Assembly (NCBI GenBank): GCA_028819835.1
Contig: JAPPKR010000289.1
Location: forward strand, 1 to 7,049
Length of the DNA stretch: 7,049 bases
From: a bacterium
Lineage (GTDB): Bacteria; Actinomycetota; Acidimicrobiia; UBA5794; ZC4RG35
Direction of reading: 5' to 3'
Shown: positions 1 to 6,066 of the stretch, piece by piece
Position numbering within the stretch: the first letter of the stretch is position 1
How the letters are laid out: the number at the start of each line of letters is the position of its first letter
Notes under the pieces: model-generated
What the model was told of the DNA's origin: nothing
The model's database searches: none
Seen by the model: only the letters and a program-made list of their open reading frames with translations
Made by a program: the position numbers and the translations under genes

Positions 1-1834
1 CAAGGAGTTCGGAGTGGGTTCCCTGCTCCACCAGGCGTCCCCGGTCGATCACCACGATGTGGTCGGCCGCTTTCACCGTGGAGAGCCGGTGGGCGATCAC
101 CAGGGAGGTCCGTTTTGCCATCAGACGCTCCAAAGCCTCCTGGATCAGCGCTTCGGAGCGGGTGTCCAGATGGGACGTGGCCTCGTCGAGGATGAGAATG
201 GCGGGGTTCTTGAGTATCACCCTGGCAATGGCCACCCTCTGTTTCTCGCCTCCCGACAGCCGGTAGCCGCGTTCGCCCACCACGGTGCCAAGCCCGTCAG
301 GCAGGGAACGGACCAACTCGGTCAGGTTCGCGGTCTCACAGGCCTCCCACAACTCCGACTCGGTGGCTTCGGGACGGGCGTAACGCAGGTTGGCGGCGAT
401 CGTGTCATGGAGTAGATAGGTCTCCTGGGTCACCTCCCCCACCGCTGCGGCCAGCGTGGAGAAGGTCAGTTCCCGAACGTCGACTCCGTCGATCCGTACC
501 GCTCCCCGGGTGGCGTCATAGAGGCGGGGCACCAGATACGAGAGGGTGGTCTTTCCCGCTCCGGAGGGACCAACCACCGCCACCAGGGCGCCCGCCGGCA
601 CCCGGAAGGAGACGTCCTCGAGCGCCCATTTCCGGGTGGAGACCTGGGCCTGGGTCTCGCCGTCCCGCTCGAACGAGGAGACGTCCCAAGGAGTGAAACG
701 CTGGGCGGAGCCGAGCCCCTCGGGACGGTCGGTCGGATACCGGAACCATGTCCTCTCGAATACGACCTCTCCCGAGACCTTCTCCAGGTCCCGCGCCCGG
801 GGGGACTCGGGAAGGTCGAGGGGGATGTCGAGCACCGCGAAGACCCTCTCGAAGGAGACGAGGGAGGTGGCGAACTCCACCCGGGTGTTGGAGAGGGCGG
901 TGAGGGGAGCGTAGAGCTGGGCGAGAAGGGTGGAGAACATTACCACCGTCCCGAGCGAGATGTGCCCCTCGATCACCATCCATCCCCCCACCCAGAATAC
1001 CGCCGCCGTCCCCAGGGCGCTAACCACCCCCATGGCCGCCTGGAATCCCCGACCGATCAAAGCGCTCCTGATCCCGAGGTCCCTGACTCCGGCCGCCTCC
1101 TGTGAGAACCGGTCGCGCTCGCGCCGTCCCCGATCGAAGAGCTTCACCAGGAGCGCTCCCGAGACGTTGAAGGTCTCCTGGAGGATGGAGGCCATGGTTG
1201 CGTTGTGTTTCATCTGGCGTTCGGTGACCGCCCGCAGGGTCCTCGCCACCCGACGGGCGGGAGCGACGAACAGGGGCAGGGCAGCCACCGCCAGGATGGT
1301 GAGCCGCCAGTCGGCGCCGATCAGCACCGCCAGGATGGCGACCACCGCCACCAGATTGGAGAGAATGGTGACGAACGTCCCGGTGATGGCCTGCTGGGCG
1401 CCCACCACATCCGACTGGATTCGGGAGATCAACTCGCCCGTCCGGGTGTTGGTGAAAAAGCCCAGGGACATGCGCTGGAGGTGGGCGTAGAGCTCGCATC
1501 GGAGATCGAAGATGATCCCCTCCCCGGCCTGGGAGGACCACCAGCGCTGGAGGATCCCCACTGCGGCGATCACCAACGGCACGGCCACCATCCCGAGCCC
1601 GAGCAGGGTCAGCGCCCCGAGGTCACCCTGGGGAATCGCCTCGTCGATGAGCAGGCGTATCAGGATGGGAGGCACCACCGATAGCCCCGAGACCACCACC
1701 ACGGTGATCAGTACGCCCACCAGCCGGCCGAGATAGGGGCGCCCGTATCCCGCCACCCTCCCCAGAAGGGCCCGGTCGATGGCGGGAGGGGTCTCTCCCA
1801 CGCTCCTCATGTAGCTGTACCAGCCGTGCCACAT
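1..1834 (-). CDS. ABC exporter half-transporter, TM domain fused to ATPase (MsbA/MDR-like), 3' end outside window
   Basis: Membrane exporter subunit that works as a dimer and uses ATP to move a substrate, probably lipid or drug-like, out of the cytoplasm; the substrate cannot be read from sequence. 611 codons are present and the C-terminus is cut at the window edge. Residues ~35-310 hold six hydrophobic helices in the type IV exporter layout. The ATPase domain has Walker A GPSGAGKTT (422-430), Q-loop Q470, signature LSGGEKQR (526-533), Walker B ILILDEATSHLD (546-557) and H-loop H582, so it should be active. An extra ~30 residues (about 367-403) sit between the first beta strand (FRYP) and ALEDVSF; similar insertions occur in an actinobacterial subfamily. 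Start: ATG at 1834, with an in-frame ATG at 1810 as alternative. Neither has an SD; 1834 is preferred because a TANNNT hexamer lies 9 nt upstream. Transcribed divergently from the ligase-family gene. Confidence 0.95.
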   Translation of the reverse strand, partial: MWHGWYSYMRSVGETPPAIDRALLGRVAGYGRPYLGRLVGVLITVVVVSGLSVVPPILIRLLIDEAIPQGDLGALTLLGLGMVAVPLVIAAVGILQRWWSSQAGEGIIFDLRCELYAHLQRMSLGFFTNTRTGELISRIQSDVVGAQQAITGTFVTILSNLVAVVAILAVLIGADWRLTILAVAALPLFVAPARRVARTLRAVTERQMKHNATMASILQETFNVSGALLVKLFDRGRRERDRFSQEAAGVRDLGIRSALIGRGFQAAMGVVSALGTAAVFWVGGWMVIEGHISLGTVVMFSTLLAQLYAPLTALSNTRVEFATSLVSFERVFAVLDIPLDLPESPRARDLEKVSGEVVFERTWFRYPTDRPEGLGSAQRFTPWDVSSFERDGETQAQVSTRKWALEDVSFRVPAGALVAVVGPSGAGKTTLSYLVPRLYDATRGAVRIDGVDVRELTFSTLAAAVGEVTQETYLLHDTIAANLRYARPEATESELWEACETANLTELVRSLPDGLGTVVGERGYRLSGGEKQRVAIARVILKNPAILILDEATSHLDTRSEALIQEALERLMAKRTSLVIAHRLSTVKAADHIVVIDRGRLVEQGTHSELL

Positions 1835-1843
1835 GGAAAGAGC

Positions 1844-1874
1844 AGGCTACCCCGGCTCCTGGGCCTATCGGCAA
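1844..1874 (-). promoter_or_regulatory. Candidate promoter of the ABC exporter (near-leaderless)
   Basis: On the minus strand a TAGCCT hexamer (1849-1844) fits the actinobacterial -10 pattern TANNNT. A weak TTGCCG (1874-1869) lies 19 nt upstream as a possible -35. The expected start of transcription, about 7 nt past the -10, falls within ~3 nt of the ATG at 1834, so the mRNA would have almost no leader. This agrees with the lack of an SD sequence. The call rests on pattern only. Confidence 0.35.
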
Positions 1875-1885
1875 CCCGGCGAGCA

Positions 1886-1914
1886 CGGGACCTCACAGTG
1901 CGCATTGTGTCCCG
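1886..1914. promoter_or_regulatory. Imperfect inverted repeat in divergent intergenic region, possible operator
   Basis: The core CACAGTGCGCATTGTG (1894-1909) is palindromic except for one G/T pair. It is flanked by CGGGA (1886-1890) and TCCCG (1910-1914), which also pair, leaving a 3-nt bulge (CCT) on the left arm. It lies between the two divergent candidate promoters, where a dimeric regulator could affect both genes. The protein that would bind it is unknown, and chance is possible. Confidence 0.3.
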
Positions 1915-1951
1915 GAATGGCCGACAAAACCGGGTTAGGCCCGGCGGTGGG

Positions 1952-1957
1952 TAACTT
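1952..1957 (+). promoter_or_regulatory. Candidate -10 element of the four-gene operon (near-leaderless)
   Basis: TAACTT matches TANNNT and ends 9 nt before the ATG at 1967, the same geometry as the exporter promoter on the other strand. No convincing -35 is visible 16-19 nt upstream, and there is no SD before the ATG. The likely transcription start is within about 3 nt of the start codon. Confidence 0.35.
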
Positions 1958-1966
1958 CTGTCCTGA

Positions 1967-2758
1967 ATGCGTTCTCGAACCGACCGAACTCCCCGCCGCA
2001 TCGTGGTGGTCCGGGCCGCCAATCCCGAGAACCCGCCCCTCGACACCGCCATATCCCACGCAATTCTGGAGGAGGTCGCCACCGGGCGCCGGGGCGAGAC
2101 CTTCCGGCTCTACGTGCCGGGCCGGGTGGTGGCATTCGGTCGCCAGGACACGGTGGCCGAGGGATACCCCGAGGCGGTCCGCGCCTGCCGTTTGGAGGGA
2201 TACGAGGCGGTCGAACGGCTGGCGGGGGGACGCGCCGCGGTCTTCAACGAGGGAACGCTGGCGTTCTCCTGGGCGATCCCCGCCTCCGATCCGGTGGGGA
2301 CGATCGGGGTCCGCTTCGCAGAAGTCGACCGGATCGTGGTGGGGGCGCTCTCATCCCTGGGCTTCGACGCCCGGGTGGGCGAGGTGGAGGGAGAGTACTG
2401 CCCGGGTGGCTACAGCGTCAATCTCTCCGGGCGGTGGAAGGTGATGGGAGTCGGCCAGCGTCTACGCCGCGGCGTGGCGCACGTGGGCGGGGTGGTGGCG
2501 GTGCGGGGACGCGAAGCCATCAACCAGGTGCTCACCCCGGTCTACCGGGCGCTGTCGGTCGAATGGGACCCCGACGCCACCGGGTCGCTCCGGGCCGAGC
2601 GGCCCGGGACGACCATGTCCGAGGTGGCGGGGGCTCTCCTGGCCGAACTGGCCCTGTTGGGAGAGATGTCAAAGGAGCAGCTTGGAAAGGAGACCCTCAG
2701 GCGTGCACACGAACTCCTCCCCCAACACTTACCGGCCCCGAATCCGGGCCGGTCGTGA
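1967..2758 (+). CDS. Lipoate-protein ligase A / biotin-lipoate ligase family protein
   Basis: Cytosolic 263-residue protein of the BPL/LplA catalytic fold, which attaches or transfers lipoyl or octanoyl groups to lysines of acceptor proteins such as 2-oxoacid dehydrogenase E2 subunits. Visible family marks: RLYVPGRVVAFGRQD (47-61); RLAGGRAAVFNEGTLAF (84-100), the counterpart of the LplA RR-GG-AV-D-G substrate loop; EYCPGGYSVN (143-152); and K158-x-x-G161-x-x-Q164, where K158 matches the conserved binding-site lysine. The length fits a single catalytic domain without the large accessory domain of E. coli LplA. It could be a ligase, an octanoyl/lipoyl transferase (LipM/LipL-like) or a paralogue with another acyl substrate; sequence alone does not decide. 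It is the first gene of an operon and its TGA overlaps a GTG in frame with the next gene. No SD; a -10-like hexamer 9 nt before the ATG supports this start. Confidence 0.88.
   Translation: MRSRTDRTPRRIVVVRAANPENPPLDTAISHAILEEVATGRRGETFRLYVPGRVVAFGRQDTVAEGYPEAVRACRLEGYEAVERLAGGRAAVFNEGTLAFSWAIPASDPVGTIGVRFAEVDRIVVGALSSLGFDARVGEVEGEYCPGGYSVNLSGRWKVMGVGQRLRRGVAHVGGVVAVRGREAINQVLTPVYRALSVEWDPDATGSLRAERPGTTMSEVAGALLAELALLGEMSKEQLGKETLRRAHELLPQHLPAPNPGRS
2731..2753 (+). other. GC-rich RNA hairpin at the ligase/dehydroquinase junction
   Basis: A perfect 8-bp inverted repeat: ACCGGCCC (2731-2738) pairs with GGGCCGGT (2746-2753) across a 7-nt loop. It lies in the last codons of the upstream gene, ends one base before the candidate GTG at 2755, and is not followed by a T-run, so it is not a standard terminator. 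It may hide the downstream start until an upstream ribosome melts it, or it may be an mRNA processing or pausing site. Confidence 0.5.
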
Positions 2759-2778
2759 GTAGCCTCGGGCCGATGGGT

Positions 2779-3903
2779 ATGCGGATCGCAGTCGTGAACG
2801 GACCCAACCTCAACCTGTTGGGAACCCGTCAGCCGGAGGTGTACGGATCCACGACCCTGGAGAAGCTGGTTCGCCTGATCACCGCCTGGGGGCGGCCGGT
2901 GGCAGCGGAGGTCTCCCACTTCCAATCCAACCACGAGGGGGAGATCATCGATCACCTCCACAGCCTGCGGGGGCAAGCCGACGGGGTGGTGATCAACCCG
3001 GGTGCATTCACCCACTACTCGTATGCAATTGCCGACGCAATCGAAGCCGTGGAACTCCCGACCGTGGAGGTGCATATCTCCAACATCATGGAGAGAGAGG
3101 AGTGGCGGCGGCATTCGGTGGTCTCGCCGGCCTGCGTAGCCACCATCTATGGGAGGGGAGTCGAAGGGTACCTGTGGGGGATCCGCCACCTCCACTACCG
3201 GCGGATCGGATCCCCCGAGACCATCCGGGGAGAGGGAGGAGCAGTGGCCGATCTCCGCCTGCCCGAGGGGGCGGGACCCCATCCGGTGGTGGTGCTGCTG
3301 CACGGAGGGGGGTGGATGGGACAATGGCGCCGAGACCTGTTGGACGGGATGGCTGTCGACCTCTGGACCCGCGGCTACGCAACCCTCAACTTCGAGTACC
3401 TCCCGCCCCGAGAGGACGGACGGTTCCCGGCCGTTTTGGAGGCGGCTGACCGAGCGCGGCATCTCATCTCGGCCCGCCCGGAACTCGACTCGGATCGGGT
3501 GGCGCTGCTGGGACACTCGGCGGGGGGGAACCTGGCTCTGATGGCGGCCGGGCGGTGGCGAGCGGCGGGAGGAGCCCCCCGCCTGACGGTCTCGGTGGCG
3601 GGAGTGACCACTCTCCGCGAAGACAGCGAACTGGACCTCGCCTACCTGGGAGGCCAGGACCCCAAGGCTGCTTCTCCCCGGCGCCTGGTGCCGATCGGAG
3701 TGGAGACGCTCATGATCCACTCCACCGATGATGAGATGGTTCCCGCCGAGCACTCGGTGGGATACGCACAGGACGCCTCGGCAGCCGGGGACCGGGTGGA
3801 GACGGTGATTCTCGACCACGGAGGGCACTTGGGCTATCTGGACCCTGCCAATCGAGCGTGGACCGTTGCCCGGGAAAGGTTCATCTCCGCTTTCCCGGCA
3901 TGA
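2779..3903 (+). CDS. aroQ: Type II 3-dehydroquinate dehydratase fused to an alpha/beta-hydrolase domain
   Basis: Two enzymes in one 374-residue chain with no intervening stop. Residues 1-~140 are a full type II dehydroquinase (3-dehydroquinate to 3-dehydroshikimate, step 3 of the shikimate pathway, also used in quinate breakdown). They contain NGPNLNLLG (7-15), R17, catalytic Y22, N73 and H79 in NPGAFTH, D86, EVHISN with catalytic H99, and R110. Residues ~150-374 form an esterase-like alpha/beta-hydrolase: oxyanion motif HGGGW (175-179), nucleophile elbow GHSAGG with S247, probable acid D318 (DEMVP context) and H350. Both active sites look intact. Normal AroQ proteins are ~145 residues and stand alone. 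Starts: ATG 2779 fits the family N-terminus; ATG 2773 and GTG 2755, which overlaps the previous stop as GTGA, are in frame. No SD is seen. The hydrolase substrate is unknown: BD-FAE-like esterases and kynurenine-formamidase-like enzymes share this fold. Confidence 0.92.
   Translation: MRIAVVNGPNLNLLGTRQPEVYGSTTLEKLVRLITAWGRPVAAEVSHFQSNHEGEIIDHLHSLRGQADGVVINPGAFTHYSYAIADAIEAVELPTVEVHISNIMEREEWRRHSVVSPACVATIYGRGVEGYLWGIRHLHYRRIGSPETIRGEGGAVADLRLPEGAGPHPVVVLLHGGGWMGQWRRDLLDGMAVDLWTRGYATLNFEYLPPREDGRFPAVLEAADRARHLISARPELDSDRVALLGHSAGGNLALMAAGRWRAAGGAPRLTVSVAGVTTLREDSELDLAYLGGQDPKAASPRRLVPIGVETLMIHSTDDEMVPAEHSVGYAQDASAAGDRVETVILDHGGHLGYLDPANRAWTVARERFISAFPA
3867..3900 (+). other. RNA hairpin at the dehydroquinase-hydrolase / next-gene junction
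   Basis: CCGGGAAAG (3870-3878) pairs perfectly with CTTTCCCGG (3890-3898) across an 11-nt loop. Two more pairs (3867-3868 with 3899-3900) form past a single bulged C. The 3' arm ends on the first base of the ATGA start/stop overlap at 3900. There is no T-run after it. It occupies the same place relative to the start as the hairpin at 2731-2753. Confidence 0.5.
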
Positions 3904-4583
3904 ACCCCCCTCCACAGAACCGCCCCTTCGGCCAACCCGAGCGGGATTGGCTCCACCAACTGCGAAGACGTCGGACCATCTGGGCCAGCGTCTCCTTTGC
4001 GGCAGTGGCGGTGACCGGAATCGTCCTGTTCAACCTGTTCGCCGAGCCCGAACCGGATCCGGCTCTCCCCGCCCAACCGGTTGGCGCCCTGATCCCCCAC
4101 GGACGCAATGCTGGAGGCGCGGCCGCCCAGCTGGTGGTTCTCTCCCTCAGCTCCGAGGACCTCCCCGAGCCGGCCGGACAAAGCGAGGATGAGATCGGAG
4201 TCCCGGCCGAGGAGGAGTTCGGGGCCGGCATACCAGAGGGAACGGAGACCGGACCCTGGGATGCTCCGTTCCTGCGCCGGAGAACACTCACCTCGGCCGA
4301 CATACACACGATTGCGTCCCGCTACTTCCTGGAGGAGGATGTGCTCCGGGCAGTACGCCTGGCCTGGTGTCTCTCGCGGTTCGACCCCGGCACAATCGAC
4401 CCGACCACCGGTCATGTCGGCCTCTTCCGGCACGACCCCGACTTCTGGCCCGACCACGCCCAGTTGGCCGGATTCCGGGGATATGACCCCTTCGACCCGG
4501 TCGCCAGCACCGCAGTGGCTGCCTACCTGGTGTACGAAGGCGCCGGCTGGCAGACCTGGGACTGCCCGTTGTGGAAGACCTAG
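3900..4583 (+). CDS. Membrane-anchored protein with a degenerate lysozyme-like (transglycosylase-fold) domain
   Basis: 227 residues: a short cytoplasmic basic tail, one membrane helix (~27-47), a Pro/Glu-rich extracytoplasmic linker (~48-130), and a C-terminal domain (~131-227) resembling the lysozyme-like domains common in Acidimicrobiia and relatives. The backbone of that fold is visible: AWC157-LSRFDP, GLFRHDPDFW (174-183), YDPFDP (195-200), an AVAAYLVY helix, and GWQTWDC (216-222); C157 and C222 could form a disulfide. The usual catalytic Glu in the CES-R-x-DP motif is L158 here (codon CTC, all three bases different from GAG), and the usual GLFQ is GLFR, so it is probably a non-hydrolytic wall-binding protein. 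It starts at the ATGA overlap with the previous gene; an upstream in-frame ATG at 3858 is less likely. No SD. The family call comes from recalled motifs and is moderately sure. Confidence 0.75.
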   Translation: MNPPPQNRPFGQPERDWLHQLRRRRTIWASVSFAAVAVTGIVLFNLFAEPEPDPALPAQPVGALIPHGRNAGGAAAQLVVLSLSSEDLPEPAGQSEDEIGVPAEEEFGAGIPEGTETGPWDAPFLRRRTLTSADIHTIASRYFLEEDVLRAVRLAWCLSRFDPGTIDPTTGHVGLFRHDPDFWPDHAQLAGFRGYDPFDPVASTAVAAYLVYEGAGWQTWDCPLWKT

Positions 4584-5614
4584 AACACAGCCGAAGCGGC
4601 AGCCCCCCGCCACGGCGCTCCTCGGGGCGGCGCACCAACCTGGCTTTGGCGGTGCTCCTTCCCCTGGTGGTCTTCACCGGGGCGCTCTCCTTCGCGGTGG
4701 GGGTGGACCTCCAGGTCGATCCGGCCGCCGTCCACGCCGTCCTGGCGCTGGCGGTGGCCCTTCTCACCCCCTGGAAATCGGCCATAATCCGCCGGGGCCT
4801 ACGCCGCCGGCGCCCCAGCCGCTTCATCTCCGCCACACTGGGAACCCTGGTGGCCGTTGCGCTCCTCTCGGGTCTGGTCCAGGCCGCCGGGTGGACCGAC
4901 CGGATAGGTCCGTTGACTCTCATGCAGATCCATGTGGGCGCCGGGATCGGAGCGGTGGTGATGGTCTGGCTGCACTACCGCTCCCATCCGGTCCGGTTCC
5001 GGCGCATAGACTTCGACCGCCGCGCATTCCTTCGCTCGGCCGGGCTGGCGGGCCTGGCCGCCATGGTGTGGGGCACCTGGGAATCGGCCGTGCGCGCCGC
5101 GGGCTGGCCGGGCGCAGAACGCCGGTTCACGGGCTCACACGAACGGGGCTCCCACGATCCCCGGCGGATGCCGGTGACCTCATGGTTCAACGACAGCACA
5201 CCTCGCATTCCCGCCGCCGACTGGCGGCTCCGAGCGGGCGGGGAGGAACTGGGGCTGTCTGATCTCGACCTGCTCCCCCGGGAACGAGTTACCGCCATCC
5301 TCGACTGCACCGGTGGTTGGTATTCGGAACAGGAGTGGGAGGGAGTCCGCCTCGACCGCCTGATAGAGCCCGGCGAGGCGCGGAGCGTAGTGGTACGGTC
5401 GCAGACCGGCTACCAGCGTCGCTTTCCCGTCACCGACCTCCCCCGCCTGTGGATCGCCACCCACCTGGGCGGAGCGCCCCTCAGTCCCGGCCACGGGTTC
5501 CCCGCCCGCCTGGTCGCTCCGGGACGCCGGGGCTTTTGGTGGGTCAAATGGGTGGTGGAGATGGAGACGTCCCAGCGGCCCGCGTGGCTTCAGCTTCCCT
5601 TCCCTCCCACCTGA
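4571..5614 (+). CDS. Membrane heme-b-like domain fused to a sulfite-oxidase/MsrP-type molybdopterin oxidoreductase
   Basis: 347 residues. Four helices (~22-46, 52-72, 86-107, 115-135) have Arg/Lys-rich loops on the cytoplasmic side (15-21, 69-84, 137-151). H55 and H121 sit near the outer ends of helices 2 and 4 and could bind one heme b; H135 and H139 are near the inner end. An internal twin-arginine motif, DRRAFLRS (149-156), precedes a fifth hydrophobic segment (~157-170). The rest (~185-347) is an Oxidored_molyb (sulfite oxidase family) domain with ILDC246-TGGW, the expected Mo-ligating Cys, then W-x-GVRLDRL, and the family's closing block with GHGFPARLV and VKWV. The likely role is electron transfer between the quinone pool and an extracytoplasmic Mo centre; sulfite oxidation and sulfoxide reduction are both possible. 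GTG start, overlapping the previous gene by 13 bp, no SD. Probable last gene of the operon. Confidence 0.87.
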   Translation: MEDLEHSRSGSPPPRRSSGRRTNLALAVLLPLVVFTGALSFAVGVDLQVDPAAVHAVLALAVALLTPWKSAIIRRGLRRRRPSRFISATLGTLVAVALLSGLVQAAGWTDRIGPLTLMQIHVGAGIGAVVMVWLHYRSHPVRFRRIDFDRRAFLRSAGLAGLAAMVWGTWESAVRAAGWPGAERRFTGSHERGSHDPRRMPVTSWFNDSTPRIPAADWRLRAGGEELGLSDLDLLPRERVTAILDCTGGWYSEQEWEGVRLDRLIEPGEARSVVVRSQTGYQRRFPVTDLPRLWIATHLGGAPLSPGHGFPARLVAPGRRGFWWVKWVVEMETSQRPAWLQLPFPPT

Positions 5615-5741
5615 CAGATCCTGCCGGGAGCCCCTATCGCCACCCAGCCGGTCAAAACCTGGGAAATATCGTCCGCAGGAACCAACCCCCCGGAATTGAA
5701 AGTATCCCAGGCATGTTGCATGTTGTCGGCAACGCACAGAC

Positions 5742-5765
5742 ATCGTGCGGTCCGGACCGCTCGAT
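5742..5765. repeat. 24-bp near-perfect palindrome, possible operator or hairpin
   Basis: The core GCGGTCCGGACCGC (5747-5760) is a perfect 14-bp palindrome. Outside one T/T mismatch (5746, 5761), ATCG (5742-5745) and CGAT (5762-5765) extend it, so 11 of 12 base pairs are symmetric. It lies 128 bp after the operon stop. As DNA it could bind a dimeric regulator; as RNA it folds with a CCGG loop. No T-run follows. Confidence 0.6.
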
Positions 5766-6052
5766 CATCACCAAGTCTCCATCACCCGGAAGACTCTTCC
5801 AGCCGAGTCCCACGGGAAGGAGCACCCAAGCCGACCATCGAGGCCCGGTTCGGATGAGCCCTGCGCCCATCCGAAAATTCTGCCCGGAATGGAGGAGGCG
5901 GGTCGGGAGGGGAATCCCAGGTGGGGATCGGTGGCGGGCGGAAGGCGGCGACTCGGGAGGGACGATGTGCGGCGGTTTTTGGTGGGCGCTCATCGACCGG
6001 GGCGTCCACCGGCCCTGCAGCCCGCGCCGGTGTCTTCGAAGTGGGCACCTAA

Positions 6053-6058
6053 TAGAAT
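6053..6058 (+). promoter_or_regulatory. Candidate -10 element for the DUF2277 gene (near-leaderless)
   Basis: TAGAAT, one base off the TATAAT consensus, ends 8 nt before the ATG at 6067. Transcription would start within about 2 nt of the start codon. No SD is present and no good -35 is seen. It is the best-matching of the three similarly placed hexamers in this window. Confidence 0.45.
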
Positions 6059-6066
6059 CTGCGAGC

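Larger units (their letters stand above)
5615..6066. other. Noncoding intergenic region, 452 bp
   Basis: No convincing gene. Long open frames cross it on both strands, but their translations are Arg/Pro/Ser-rich, match no family I know and look like GC-driven frames. I see no tRNA, tmRNA, SRP or RNase P core motifs and no recognised riboswitch. Structures present: a 24-bp near-palindrome (5742-5765), a 13-bp palindrome GGAAGACTCTTCC (5788-5800), a tandem CATGTTG pair (5712-5725), and a 7-bp stem CACCGGC/GCCGGTG (6007-6013 with 6026-6032) near the DUF2277 promoter. No clear terminator follows the operon stop at 5614. An uncharacterised small RNA cannot be ruled out. Confidence 0.6.

Noticed and set aside
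14..1736. Several plus-strand and alternate-frame open frames over the exporter
   Set aside because: The minus-strand exporter reads through the whole stretch with all ATPase motifs; the others are shadows of it.
2434..2754. Upstream extension of the dehydroquinase frame back to an ATG at 2434
   Set aside because: It lies wholly inside the ligase-family gene, its translation is Gly/Arg-rich with no domain, and family AroQ proteins begin at the MRIAVVNGP segment (2779).
2542..3915. 457-codon open frame on the minus strand opposite the dehydroquinase-hydrolase gene
   Set aside because: Its translation has no recognisable domain and is His/Arg/Pro-rich, as expected from the antisense of a GC-rich gene. 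The plus strand here carries clear catalytic motifs in two families.
5643..5711. CCCAG / CCTGGGA / TCCCAGG segments that could form alternative hairpins like an attenuator
   Set aside because: Arms are only 5-7 bp with a gap of up to 40 nt, there is no T-run or leader peptide, and a chance match is likely in this composition.
5615..6066. A structured RNA gene (tmRNA, SRP RNA, RNase P RNA or a riboswitch)
   Set aside because: None of the conserved core motifs I know for these classes was found on either strand.
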